Assembly: GCF_042453785.1 (NCBI RefSeq)
Contig: NC_091674.1
Location: 26,205,001 to 26,269,000, forward strand
Length of the DNA stretch: 64,000 bases
Source of the DNA: Malus domestica
Taxonomy: Eukaryota; Streptophyta; Magnoliopsida; Rosales; Rosaceae
Reading direction: 5' to 3'
Below the pieces are notes generated by a model, which was not told the origin of the DNA, ran no database searches, and was given only the letters and a program-made list of their open reading frames with translations. The translations under genes were made by a program, and so were the position numbers. Of the stretch, positions 12,801-27,505 are shown piece by piece. Position 1 is the first letter of the stretch. Each line of letters opens with the position of its first letter.

Positions 12801-13355
12801 GAAAATCATGAGCTAAAGGATAAACTGTTGCGTAGATACAGTGGCTATATAAGCACTCTTAAACGTGAGTTTACCAAGAAGAAGAAGAATGGAAAGCTCC
12901 CTAGAGAAGCGAGGCAAATTCTCTTTGATTGGTGGAACCTTCACTATAAATGGCCTTACCCAACGGTAACTATAAATTATAACAGCTTGATTTTATAAGT
13001 TTCAATACCCGTCTTCTCTCTGTGCACAACTCTGTATACTTTTGTCTATTGATCCCCTTGGGCTTATTCAATTTGAAAGTTAGAAATAAACAAAGTACTC
13101 CAGAGGAGAAAATGGAGTGTGGAAATCACTCGCATTATATAAGTATGACCAATACTTTATACTTATTTTTTTCCTTTGAAATTTCTTGTTTTTGGTATTG
13201 TGCAGGAAGCTGATAAAATTAGTCTTGCCCAAGTGACTCGACTGGATCAGAAACAAATAAACAATTGGTTTATAAATCAAAGGAAGCGCCATTGGAAGCC
13301 ATCAGAGAACATGCAATATGCTGTTATGGACAGTCTTTATGGAAACCAAGATTAA
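5976..13355 (+). CDS. KNAT6: Class I KNOX homeobox transcription factor (KNAT2/KNAT6 type)
   Basis: Five exons join in phase: 5976-6386, 6716-6844, 6956-7073, 12724-12965 and 13206-13355, giving 349 residues. Domain order is that of a TALE homeodomain protein: KNOX1 (about 115-157, [20 protein letters not shown]), KNOX2 (about 170-217), ELK (249-251 onward) and a homeodomain with the three-residue loop extension, ending [13 protein letters not shown] (321-333). Class I KNOX proteins are nuclear regulators that keep meristem cells undifferentiated and pair with BELL proteins. The SSDEE-WSGGE linker, ISTLKREF and PSENMQ ending place it with KNAT2/KNAT6, not STM. Intron 3 is 5.65 kb. Position 312 is Arg where family members usually have Gly (TGLDQ becomes TRLDQ). 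KNOX class is certain; the exact orthologue is inferred. Confidence 0.93.
6847..6887. repeat. (CT)n microsatellite in KNOX intron 2
   Basis: About 20 CT units directly after the exon 2 donor site. It forms part of the intron's pyrimidine-rich sequence; a second short CT run precedes the exon 3 acceptor. Confidence 0.9.
7650..7990. repeat. Two direct partial copies of a MITE in KNOX intron 3
   Basis: GGGCAATGTTATTTAGACGC at 7650 and GGGCAATGCTATTTAGACGC at 7874 start two similar stretches. Both continue AAAAAACTGAC..., ...GGTGGCA... and AAGTATTTTCAT. The same terminal motif, AATGCTATTTAGAC, opens the MITE at 16866. The arrangement suggests a nested or partly duplicated insertion. Confidence 0.55.
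10291..10614. mobile_element. MITE in KNOX intron 3, about 325 bp
   Basis: The left end AGGGTTGGTTTGGTATTGAT is matched in inverted form on the right by ATCTCAATACTAAATCAGCAC. The interior is A/T-rich with runs of A and TTTGGTAAA. It is noncoding; the minus-strand ORF across it shows no domain. Confidence 0.6.
10700..11170. promoter_or_regulatory. GC-richer island in KNOX intron 3, candidate conserved noncoding element
   Basis: The segment stands out from the AT-rich intron by base composition and by having no visible transposon ends. It contains GTGCACGGTGCACCCACCCACTAGCTAGCTAG near 10790-10820 (noted in parts) and CCCCCGCAGTTCCCGCTGCAGG near 10970-10990. Long introns of class I KNOX genes are known to hold regulatory sequence, as in barley Hooded. 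Function here is inference only, and short ORFs inside it look like chance. Confidence 0.3.
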
Positions 13356-16056
13356 TTATGAACCTCGGTCGATCTTAAGCCAATGCTGGGAACAAATATG
13401 CATATTCGCTTTGGTTACATCTTCCTTTACTAATGTTCGTTTTGTTATTAGCACGTGTAAGGACAGATTTGTTATGCAGAATAGTTACGAGATGCGAATA
13501 AACTGACTATAGAATGTCTCGCAATATTAGCTCTTATTGAGGAAAACTTGTGCTATTTAAGATTTACCACCAGTGAGAAAATTAGTTAATTAAGATGGGC
13601 TAAGTTCTCATTGCTAAAAGCATTGAGTGGCCCTATCAGCTTTGTCTCAGGATTTGGGCTAAGCATGCGGATATAGACCGAAGGGTGGGCACACATTAAT
13701 TTCGATTTTACTAAGGTAGAATTACCGGAGAGGAAAATAGGCTAAAAAAAACAAATGACAGACAAAACCCTAAAGACAAAGACTAGGTATATTGTCAACA
13801 AAAGCCCTAAGAATATGGATTTTGTAAAATTGTGAACAGAATTTACTTGTTTTTATGATGACTGCCTCTAGAAAATTTCTGCCCTCAACAAATTAAGTAT
13901 TCTGTAGTTATAAGATTGCAAATTTAAGTATCAAGGTTGATAGTTTGAAGATGAACTTTCTTATAAATTGATGTTTTAATAATAATTTTTTTCTAATACT
14001 TATTTCGGCTTTGCTCTGAGATGTTATTTTGGTAATAGTTGCACGTTATACCACAAACCTAACTAAAAACCTAACCAAAACATTATTGAACCGATATATG
14101 TCGGTATTAAGCCATTGGGTTTCAGTTTGGTATGAAATTCAGACAAAACCACAATGTGCGGTTAGACCCAAATTCGAACTAACCCAAACCGCACTCAACC
14201 CTTATATTAGGCTCCCTAGTGGTTCTCTCCTGCTTAGTAAAAAACAAAGAAAACAAAGACATCTACGTTTGCATGGCTGTATTTTCGTATTATGTTTAAT
14301 GGAATTATTGTCCAATAAAATTGTTTAATGGCATCAGATAAGGAAGAATCTGATAAAGAGAAAAGGCAAGAAACCACTTGCAGATAAATATACATATATA
14401 TATATATATGTACAATAAATATTCTAGTCCCAACTTGGAGTTATGTGTAGAATAAATTCCATATTATAATAAGTTATCATTTTACTAGGTTCGTCTTGAG
14501 GAAATTTATCTCTACGTAATAATAACTATCAATAAGTACAAATAATATTCAAATGTCGCAATACAAGTTATGATGAACTAAACTATTTCTCTAACGTTAT
14601 TTGGGACAATACTTTTTTGTTGTTTGATGTCAGGTCTTTGAGTATGCAAGTAATACATCGTCAACCTGAACAATGTTATATAAAATTTACTTAGAAAGCG
14701 AAAGTATCAAAGTGAGCACTACATGCATGCACTAGCTTTTAAAGATTAGGTGTCTTCCACTAATGCAACTTAAAATTTTTCATGCTCCACTGCTGATAAT
14801 GCAGTTATTTGTGTCCATACAACTTTCAATAAGGATCATTAAGTCAAAAAGTAGTATTCTTTAAGTACACCTTTATTAAGTAATAACCTTTCTAGAAATA
14901 TAAAATCGGTTTAGCCCCAACATTATGACTATATAAACGTCTTACTGTATATTAATTTTTTAGAGTCCTATTTGCACGTTTACCACAAGTCTGAGTAGGA
15001 TAAGAAATAAAAAAGAAAAGGAAACTACTGGTTGCAAGTTACTCCCAGAAACATTAAACGAATGTAGCAGATAAAACAAGTTTTAATTTCTTACATATTC
15101 TTGTGATGGCTTATAATATGATAATGGGAATTTGATCAGCATCTCATATTGAAATAGCACTTATAATTATTAATTACCCTTTACGCCTGAAAATTTTAAT
15201 TATTGTATCTAACACAGTTACTTTTGACCAAAAAACAATATTAAAGGGTTACTGATGTTGTTTTCTTTTAAGCAGTCCCCCCCTTTTTTTTCTCTCTCAT
15301 CATGCCGGACATTTGTATTAAAAATAACGAACCAAAAAATCAATATGTTTAGCAGCATGGTAACATTTGGTTCATCAAACTTCTAACTTTGATGCTGGAA
15401 GCATGCTGAAATTTCAACTTTACTTCCAGTTGAGTATTACGTTATACCAAAGTGACTTTAGTTGTAGATTAAATATTTAACTATATATTAAAAAACAAAA
15501 AATTTTAATTCATAATCGATTAGATCAAATGTTCAAAGAATCACGATTCTGTGTATATTAATTTGTAATCTTTTAATTCTGGAGGAGGTGGATGAGAAGA
15601 AACTCTTTTGGCTAGTTTTGGTAGTAGAGATGAATATACCTGTCAAACAATCATCGACCTCATGCAGTCTCACTCATAATTGTCCTAGTTAGAGAGGCAC
15701 ACCAAAAATAAGAGGTACCTTTTCAATGTTATACCGCGCACCTCTTAGTGCTCATTCGTAAATTCCACCATGACCATTGATTAATATATAAGAGCTAGTT
15801 TTTAAATACTCAATCATAGAAACTTAGAATATACGTCGACGTAGGGTTTAAGCAAGTAGGTTCAAAGCTTCTGCCTACTGGGCCCTAAAAGTGTCAATAA
15901 TGGTGCACTTAGGCGGCTCGTTCTTGGCCTTTGGCTTCCAACTGAATCTTCCATGCATGGAAAACGATAAACATGGACGCTGAGGCCTCACCAACCCCTC
16001 TCTCATGCATAACTATTTTTCTGGAGAAAGAGTAACCCATTGACCATTTGAATGAG
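13356..16056. other. Intergenic region, KNOX to CRK
   Basis: About 2.7 kb of AT-rich DNA. It holds the KNOX 3' region, a short (TA)n run near 14394-14410, a C-rich/T-rich tract near 15278-15295, and the presumed CRK promoter. ORFs here, such as 14029-14328, have no recognisable domain or splice context. Confidence 0.7.
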
Positions 16057-18739
<2,683 letters not shown>

Positions 18740-19538
18740 ATGTTGTATTTAAACAAGTAACATGGATTGTCCAAAAAAGGGGACAAAAGATGCTGGAAAT
18801 TATTGACATCCAATGCCTTTTCAAATAGAAAACTTCAACGGTACGAGAGAAATTTCATTGATAACGAAAAAAAAGTTATACTGAATCAGAAGAAACATAA
18901 ACCTAACCACAATGCCTTTTCAACCAAAGGGCTGAGGCTGCTTGAATTGAATAGGGCGAACAATAAATTATTGAGAATGTATGTGACGATAGATCGCGTA
19001 CATTCACAATCCAATAATGCAAGATTATACAATTAATAGTAATTTACACGTACAATATTTGATAAGAACGGGAAGTCACACTCCATGCAAGTAGCTTCCT
19101 AGAAAACATAATTTCATGAATTCAGAATAGGAGTTCATATATCATGTGTCATAATATAGGTAAAAAAAATAAATTTAAGTGATACTTCATTTATATTGTG
19201 ATACGTAGTGTAACAGCCTCATTGAAAAATCTCCGAGGTAAAGGGCGGATTCGAATTGGGCACGAAGGAACACACATCAATCGGCAATAATGTTGAGTCC
19301 GCTCGGAGAAAAAGGTAATTGGGCCTTAAAACCGATGGACTAGAAACTGAGCCCAGCCTTGAAACCAAAGCAAAAATTTGGCGCATATCTGGAAATATCA
19401 TTTTCCTGGGAAATTCGAGTGGTTGACGGAGATTGGGAATCTCAGAGACTCGGCAACGAAGACTTGTAGCTTTACCAAAGAAAAAAACCAACGAAGCGAC
19501 CACCAGCGTCGTCGTATTGGAAGCCCACAGCAGCAGCC
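18740..19538. other. Intergenic region, CRK to PP2A B55
   Basis: Holds the CRK 3' UTR and the B55 promoter and 5' UTR. Sequence from about 19210 becomes GC-richer, as expected of a promoter and leader. The ORFs 18767-19036 and 19219-19503 show no domain and are not called. Confidence 0.7.
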
Positions 19539-22500
19539 ATGACTTTGAGCTCTGGCCCTCCGGCCCCTCTGCCTTTAGAGTGGAAATTCTCTCAGGTCTT
19601 CGGCGAACGAGCTCCCGGAGAAGACCTTCACGATGGTTATACTCTCTCTCTATGTATGTATGTATGTATGTGTGTATGTGTGTATGTGTGTATGTGTGTA
19701 TGTGTGTATGTGTGTAGGTATGTATATACGTATGTATGTTGTGCTATTGATTGAAATATTCATTTTTCCTGCTTATGCTGTGTTTGGTTACTGAGAAAGT
19801 TCTGGAAAATGGAGATGAATTGCGATAATTTTACTTTTTTGCTTCTTTTGAGCTGGGAAAATGTATAAATGACTTTAAAACTATGGTTTTAATTGGTTGA
19901 TTTTTTGGTTTAAATGGGAATGCAGATGTCGGTTTTACTTTTCCAAAGATTCATTCTTTTCGAAACCAAATGAAGAACTTGGATTTATTTTGTTTCAAAT
20001 ATATTTTTGTTACGTTGATTACGTAAAGAAGTAAAGAAATGAACTCCAGAAGTGATGTTTTTTCGTGTAGGTGATATGATATCCGCAATTGGATTCGACA
20101 AGAGTGGTGATTTCCTTGCCATTGGAGATCGGGGTGGCCGATGTGTGATATTCGAGAGGAAGGATGGGAAACATGTGAGAATTGCCAACACGTTTTTTTA
20201 TCGTTCAGGAAAATTTTAAATGGACATTTTTCAAATATGAAAACTTTTGAATTCACTTGGGGCTATCTTCCTTGTTAGGCTGGCATCTAATGTTGGATGA
20301 AATTGGGTTTACGTTCTTTTTACCCTTAATTGTTAATTGGCTTCGTAGACTTTAAATCAGCAACGCCCTCAACATGAATTGGAGCAGTTGGATTTCACGT
20401 CCACCCAGCATCCTGAATTTCAGTTTAAGACTGAGTTTCAGAGTCATGAACCTGAGGTATGTTTTAAAATCTTGTATTTAATGATGCACCATGTATGATA
20501 CGCGTTGATGCCTAAATTGGGTAATACCGGTGCATGTGTTTTGTTCTGTCGCTTCTATTTGTGCGATGGGGATGATTACTTTATCATGCTATTACGTTTT
20601 ACTCAGTTTGACTACTTAAAGAGTGTGGAGATTGAAGAGAAGATCAACAAAGTAAGATGGTGTGCAACATCTAGTGGATCCCAGTTCATGCTTTCAACAA
20701 ATGACAAGACGATAAAACTGTGGAAGGTATGAACTTTTCTAATTAAATCATTTTACTTAAAATGGTGGACACTTGCTGCTAGCCAATGGAGTTGTGTTCT
20801 TGAATGAAAAAATGCATCAGAAAACCAAAAATCAGAAAAATTAATGTGCCAAGTGATACATGAGAAAACAACAGTGAAGAAACAAAGATAGAGCAGTTTG
20901 TGTTGAAAAGGATGCTACTTTACGTGTTTTATTGTCCAACAACAAGAAATTATCACAACCAAATTAGAGGCATATCACAGCTCTATTAATATTGCATTTC
21001 CACTTTTGACTAGTTCGTTTTCTTGTTTCTGGGAACAGGTTAAGGAATCCAAGGTGAAGAAAGTAAAAGAAATGACCCCTTGTCCACTGGCATCTTCGGA
21101 TAATCTGCTTCTGGCAGAAAGGAGTTTCATTAGCAGAGAAGATAAACCACCTTTTCCTAATGGCTATCGTCGGGAATGGATAGAGAAGATGACTAAAAAC
21201 ATGTCATCTTCTGAAGACATGCATACGAAGGTTAGTACCCGTGCGTTTTAGTAAAGTTTCTTTTTATCTGTTGGCATCGCTCTTGTGTTGTAACTTGTTA
21301 GAAGTTTTGCACAGTGTTCAAATTTACTATTTATAACTTGTTTATGTGACTAGGTTGCTGACATTGAAGACAATGCTCATACAAGATGCCGAAAGGTGTA
21401 TGCCCATGCTCATGATTTTAATATTAACTCCATCTCAAATAATAGGTAAAGTTTGTGGATAGCTTTATTTCAAAATCAGTATCTCGTCTAGCTAAAAATT
21501 TCCTCTGCCAGAAAAATTATGATATTCAGAAGCCACTTTGTTTATCCACTATGCAGATGCACCTTCGTGTATTTTTTTCCTTATTTGGTTGTCCTTATTG
21601 CTTCTTTAAATTGCCGAAATAACATGGATTTTATAAGTTTTAAACTAAATGTATAGCATCTAAAAGATAATCTGCTTTAAACCCTTGTACAGCGATGGTG
21701 AAACATTTCTTTCTGCGGATGACCTTAGAATAAACTTGTGGAATCTTGAGATCAGTGACCAGTGTTTCAATATCCTTGATATGAAGCCACCAAACATGGA
21801 GGACCTTACTGGTAGTCTACCCTTAGTCTTTACATCTTATAATTTCTATGAACGCCTATATTTATATATTCAATTGAACATGCTTAATATCATCCAAACA
21901 TTTCATTTTTTTTTCGGATGATGATATGTTCCATTTGTGGGAAGATACCGATCAAGATATAGGTTAAAATTGTGGGAAAGATGGTTTGGAATTGAGTTAG
22001 AATGTTTGAGATAGAAAGATTAAAATTTGTATGTTTTCAGAGAATTGAATTTTGAGAAAATTTCAGATTCTGTAAAGTTCTAAATGGTTCTCCCTCTTTC
22101 AATTTAGCCATGGCATTAGGTTTTGCTTCCATAATTTTCGACCGCAGTTCCTTATTTATGATGGGACACTAACCAACAGGGGTGTCAATATCTGACCAAC
22201 CTGTTCACTCAGTTTTGACAAAACAATTCCTGTGCTCTACCAATGTATCTATCAAATGAAAATATATGCTGATGATGAATTATTATCCAGAGGTCTTAAC
22301 AGCGGCTGAATTCCATCCAATTCATTGTAATCTGCTTGCATACAGCAGCTCAAGAGGTTTTATTCGTTTAGTTGACATGCGGCAGTCAGCGTTATGTGAT
22401 CACAGTGCAAGAATGTGAGTCTAATCTCAGTTTCTGTTGGTTTTTGTGATCTGTGTGGTATTAGTTTTGATATAGTGCATGAGGATGTACTGATACTCGT

Positions 22501-24133
22501 TATTTGGAATTGGAGGGATTGACAGATTACAAGATGGAGATTCCCATGTGCCAAAGTCATTTTTCACAGAAATTATTGCATCTATCTCTGATATAAAATT
22601 TTTTAAGGATGGGCGGCACATCTTAAGTCGCGACTACATGAATCTAAAGGTGCTTTATTTTGGTTGAGGTTTACTTTTAGATTTTGGATTTTCCTTCTAA
22701 AAATGTGATGCTTATAAAGTTATGTCATCGTCAAGTTTATGATGGCATTTTCAAAGTTCTTTCTGTTGGTGCAAATTTGATTCGATTGCTGCTTATGTTT
22801 CTGTTTTAGATCTGGGACATGCATATGGATTCTTCACCAGTTGCAATATACAAGATTCATGAACAACTGCGCCCTAAGGTAAGCGGAGAAAAACCAACGT
22901 TTTGGCTCCAAGAGAGGTTCTTGGATAATTGGAGCATAAACTTCCTACATTAAAATATCACCACATTAATTTTTGAAACCTGTGAACTGAGTTTCAAATG
23001 AATTGAATGGGTGTCATTATGATTCAACTTGTCTTTGAACTAGGTCCCTTACCCAGTTGCCCTTGCAGCAGACATGTGGTATCATTAGCTTTTACTCATA
23101 AGTTCACATATACAACCTTTCCTGAACCTATCTCCGTAGTCCCTACTGCTGACAGCCTTTTTCTCCTATGCAGTTATCTGAGTTGTATAACAATGATCGC
23201 ATATTTGATAAATTCGGGTGCTGTTTCAGTGGAGATGGACTTCATTTTGCAACCGGGTCTTATAGGTATGCCCCTTTGACAGGATCTCACATATTCAGTC
23301 AGTACCGTTGTTACCAATCAAAATTGTGGAGCTTGTATTTGCTTGCTTTTGCCCAACTGTTACAACTTTCTTTTATTTTGACTTAGCAACCTAGTGCGCA
23401 TTTTTTCCCATGGAGATGGAAGTGAAGGAGCTACAATAGAAGCTAGCAAAACTCCCAACAGGTCTGTCCTAATTCCCTCAAATTGTAATTTGTCGAGTTG
23501 GCGCAATGGAACCTTATAGTCAAGCGGGCAGGGTCCATTTTCGTGGGACAACCGTTCGTTGTTGGATCCTCTTCCAGAAGTAGATATCTCCTTGGGCTTG
23601 AGGGATTATGAAAATTTTCTTCAAACTTTCTATTTAAATTTTCTCAGTGCGAAATGGTCACTTCTCCCTTACAAAATGGTGTACCATAATACTAGACAGT
23701 CCGAATTGTGAAACCAAGTCAACTCTCACTTAAAAAGTGTACATAATTTCTGTGCTATACAGATGCAAGTTATGTTTAACTTATTCTCTGAACCCTTTAC
23801 TTCCCTTCTAAACTTGAAAGCAGGAAGCCAATTCTCCAGACTGCTCCAAGGGCAAGGAGGTCATCCTTGAGCAACCTGGCACGAGGATTTTACCGGCATG
23901 GTTGGGCTTCTGAACCTCATTATATTCCCGTGCATTTTTCTTATATAGAATGCTTCTATCTGCGGATTGAAACACGTCCTTCTTCTGAGTTTTCAGGGCA
24001 TGAAAATTCAAGCTCGGGCGGTAATGACAGTAGTTACGACCTAAGCTCCAAGATTCTACATTTGGCATGGCATCCAGAAACAAACTTGATTGCTAGTGCT
24101 GCTGGGAATAGCTTGTTCATGTATTATGCATAG
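19539..24133 (+). CDS. Serine/threonine protein phosphatase 2A regulatory subunit B, B55 type
   Basis: Fourteen exons join in phase: 19539-19635, 20071-20174, 20349-20456, 20607-20726, 21039-21230, 21354-21445, 21693-21811, 22291-22414, 22526-22649, 22810-22878, 23174-23265, 23387-23461, 23824-23900 and 23997-24133, giving 509 residues, the usual plant B55 size. Recognisable parts are the N-terminal [30 protein letters not shown], the WD blades such as [11 protein letters not shown] and [11 protein letters not shown], and the C-terminal [19 protein letters not shown] with the final MYYA. B55 is a seven-bladed WD40 propeller that directs the PP2A A/C core to its substrates. The last intron (23901-23996) is 96 nt, a multiple of three, with no stop, so retention would insert 32 residues. 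Introns 1 and 13 are otherwise ordinary. Confidence 0.93.
19650..19738. repeat. (TATG)n/(TGTGTATG)n microsatellite in B55 intron 1
   Basis: Nearly 90 bp of TATG units and their TGTG variants lie about 15 bp after the exon 1 donor. The ORFs reading Cys-Val-Tyr repeats across it are products of the repeat. Confidence 0.9.
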
Positions 24134-24179
24134 ATATGTGTACAGTACAGTACAGTACTACAGTTACAATTTAAAGTAA

Positions 24180-24327
24180 GGATAGTGCTATTTACACACC
24201 TATTATTACTACCCACATGCTCTTATTGATTTTTGGCTATTGGTCTTCTTCAATTTGTTTGATCGGACGGTCGGAAATTGAGAGGGATGTGTTAGAAATA
24301 AAAATAGGTGTGTGGATAGCACTGTCC
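24180..24327. mobile_element. MITE just downstream of the B55 stop codon, about 148 bp
   Basis: GGATAGTGCTATTTACACAC at the left pairs with GTGTGTGGATAGCACTGTCC at the right in inverted orientation, extending through CCTATT/AATAGG. It starts 46 bp after the B55 stop and so probably lies in the 3' UTR, where its transcript could fold into a hairpin. Confidence 0.75.
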
Positions 24328-25786
24328 CAAATAATTGTATAAAAGTGTCAGCTTTTACAATATATTGTAGGCAGTAATTTTGAAAGTTGGAAATTCCCAA
24401 CCCCAACTGTGTAATTGTGATTAAACGGCACTCTTATTTATCGTGCTAATAACATCTCTAAGATCTTATGGAAATCAGAAACCTATATTTCCTCAAATCT
24501 TGTGAAAATTGTGAGCAAAAAGATTTTATTAGCTTTATGAGCCAATCTAATTGGTCATGCACTCGTGATTATATGGATGAGGACTATATTTAGTCGTGGA
24601 AAATGATTTTCGCACTCATTTTTTTTCTTTCGATGCACTTAGGAGGGCAGACGGAAGAACAGAAATGCATAAATCATTTTGCTTTAGTCATGCTCATGTG
24701 TTATGAGAGACATTATACGAAAAACAAACACGGCTAATCTTATAGATTTGTTTCCTCACGAGGAAAGTTCTTGAGATTATCTCAAGCGACAAAGAGAATG
24801 AAATAATGAGCCACAAAAGCTCTTAGAACTAGTTATATCTAGACGGATTGTGTTTGTCGTGTTGTATGTGTGTTATTTTTGTTATTTTAATGGGTCGTAT
24901 TATGTCAAATTAGTAACCTTAACGGATTTTTAACGAGTTCTTAATGAGTGACCTGATAACGATCAAATTCATTAATGAATTTTTAACAGGTAACCTGATA
25001 ATCTCTGACTCGTTAACAAATTAACCAAAATTTATTGTTTTTTTATCCTTACATGTTAACAAATCGTGCTAGAAATTATCAAACCTTTAGTGTAATGATC
25101 AAGAAAAATAAAACAACAAATCGAAATAAGTTGAGAGTTCGATGTTTGTCTTGCTCCACCGACTCATGACCCTAAAAAGGGAAAAACATGAGCGCATTCT
25201 GTTTCATATGACACTGAGCTATAATGTGCTTTTGACAAATGTTACTGTATATTTCACACACATATTTTACATTTATGCATTACATGTCACACCTACTCTA
25301 CCAAGAGATAAGCATCCAACTTGCAGATTTGTTTATTATTTGGGCAGCTCAGACACCCCTGCCCAAAACCCATCCTTCGATGCCACAAACCTGCCCGTTG
25401 CCCCAAACCCCCTCTCCAGTAGCCCTAGAAGACCCTGGACCCTCTCAGATCCTTTATATAAACCAAAGCATAGCAAGATCCTCTTCATTTCATATGCATA
25501 GCCTCCTTCGTCTTCCTCCTTCCTCCCTTGTGCTTTTGTATGCCATTAGGGTTTATCTTTTCTTTCTTCTGCAAAACATGTTTTAGCTTAATGATGCTTG
25601 ATTATCGTCTATTTCTCGCATCATTGAGGTCATCAAACGTTTTCTGATGTTTGATCAATTTACAGCTCGTTTGATAGTATTATCTTTATCAAATTTTTAT
25701 TGTTTGAAAATTAAAAACGAAATGGTTATATATCAAACGGGTCATTTTTAGCACCTTGCTAGTTAAGTTTGTGATGTTCTTGATTT

Positions 25787-25823
<37 letters not shown>

Positions 25824-26279
25824 ATATGTATGTGTAATATAGAAGGGTGCAAAAATCTTCCATCCGCATGCAACAAATGATGGGCAGAGCGGCCATGTTT
25901 TGCACAGATTGACTGAAAAAATTGAGTGCTCATTTTCTGTGTGCTTCAGTTAGCTGTTTGCTTCTTTAAGAGGTTATGTGCGATTTCTGCAGAATCTCTT
26001 TGGATGTCTCAGCATACATAACATACAGACATTCATACATACATGATATATTCAGTCATGATACATGCATGAACATGATACATATATATATATGCTTATC
26101 GATGATATCATACATTTGATTTACTCCATTTGGTAAAGAAAATTGTTTATGTGCGGAATTCCAAAGGTTTACTGGGAAAGGTCAAAGCAATAATTTGCAT
26201 TAACACTTTCGGGATGCTTACTAAATATGGCATATTCTTCCCTTTCCATATCGAGATTAAAGTCATGGTCCCCAGTTGA
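24328..26279. other. Intergenic region with an isolated TATA-like site
   Basis: No gene is called. From about 25340 to 25560 there is a C-rich stretch, then TATATAAA at 25455-25462, then a CT-rich leader-like sequence (25495-25535). Two overlapping ORFs here (25142-25501 and 25239-25586) have no domain. A small inverted repeat, CTCGTTTGATA/TATCAAACG, near 25670-25742 looks like a very short MITE. A (TG)n microsatellite lies at about 25792-25821, and ATGATACAT-type short repeats at 26020-26110. Confidence 0.5.
25792..25821. repeat. (TG)n microsatellite
   Basis: About 15 TG units, read directly. Confidence 0.9.
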
Positions 26280-26287
26280 CTGAACAG

Positions 26288-27497
26288 TAGGGGTGGATTT
26301 TTTTGCCAAATTGCCATGCCAATCGAATTGCGCCATGTCGATTTTGTGCCAAATTTTTTGTACCAATCGGTAATGGTACGGTATTGTACCGTATCGAAAT
26401 TTCATGGTACGGTATTGTTAATGGATACAATTACTACGGTATTACCGTATCATACCGAAAATATAATATAATTTATAATTGATAAATTATATAATAGATA
26501 ACTATATAACACATATTTATAATATTCCAATAATTTGAAAATAAAACCCTACTTATATTAGCATTGTTGTTGGTGACTTTGATCTCTTAAAATTGTGAAA
26601 ATCAAACAAAAAAGAGTTCCTAATTCTTTCACAAATAGCCAAAATATCCTTGTAATCCCCACTTCTACTGTTGCTAGTGAAAATGCATTTAGCTTAGGGA
26701 GGAGGGTTGTGGACCTTTTTAGGGTATCATTGACTCCTAAAATAATGAAGGCAATAGTGCGTACTAGTGGTTGGCTTAGGGCAGATGAAGTAAACTTCTA
26801 CAAGGAACCAACGGAAGATATGCTTCAATTTTACAAGGAAATGGAAGAAGAGAAAACAAGAAAGATATGCTTTAATTTTTTTAGTAAATTTGTTATTAAA
26901 TGGTTTTCAACTTTAATTCTTCTTGCTACTAATTAATATGTTTTCTTTGTTTGTAATGTATGCTTGACACAAACTTAATCTTCTACAAGTTCAATGCCTC
27001 CTCTAAAAGCTTCGACATCTCAAGCTTGAATAACTGATCAATGAATTCTCCTTTTTGAAGTTTACTTCCAATTTTCATTTGGTTTGAAACTTTGATTTCT
27101 ATTTGGATTGTTAATTTCTATTTGTTTTGGTTCATAACTTCTATTTGGATTGTAAGCTTAATTTTCATGATGAATCTTTGATGCATCATTTGAATTATTA
27201 TGTGTGTGAATTGTGACTAATGAATAATAGATGAATTTAATCTATAATGTATGAGATAAAGGTACAAAAAAAAAGTTTTGCCCTTGAATTGGGTTAAAAA
27301 AACAAAAACAGATTTTGTCCCAAAACAAAATGGCAATTACCATTGCCATACCATGCTAACCGAATTTTTGGCAATACCGAACTTCGGTATACCGAAAATT
27401 TGGTACGGTAATGGTAATAGATTTTACCAAACCGAAAGTTTGGTACGGTAATTGGTACAAGAGTTTTGGTACGGTAACTGTACCGAACCCACCCCTA
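26288..27497 (+). mobile_element. hAT-superfamily DNA transposon, deletion derivative, 1.2 kb
   Basis: The ends are TAGGGGTGG and its inverse CCACCCCTA. They are flanked on both sides by the same 8 bp, CTGAACAG (26280-26287 and 27498-27505); an 8-bp duplication is the hallmark of hAT insertion. Many copies of GGTACGGTA and TACCGTACC crowd the first 170 and last 140 bp, as expected for transposase-binding subterminal repeats. The interior keeps only the transposase C-terminus (26595-26936), so this copy cannot move on its own. Confidence 0.9.
26595..26936 (+). pseudogene. hAT transposase C-terminal dimerisation domain, remnant
   Basis: The frame reads PTSTVASENAFSLGRRVVD, then SLTPKIMKAIVRTSGWLRAD, the signature of the hAT dimerisation region near the C-terminus of Ac-like transposases. 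The zinc-finger and RNase-H-like catalytic parts are absent. The frame opens with GTG, so this is a residual last part rather than a gene with its own start. It remains free of stops to 26936. Confidence 0.85.
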
Positions 27498-27505
27498 CTG
27501 AACAG

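Noticed and set aside
16048..16056. Longer start for the CRK gene
   Set aside because: The frame is open from 16048 but begins with TTG. The first ATG in frame is 16057 and gives a normal signal peptide.
23867..24133. Separate ORF at the end of the B55 gene
   Set aside because: It reads through the 96-nt last intron. Splicing at 23901/23996 restores the conserved [11 protein letters not shown] sequence of the B55 family.
25142..25586. Two overlapping ORFs of about 115 codons
   Set aside because: C-rich composition gives open frames by chance; no domain and no start context stands out.
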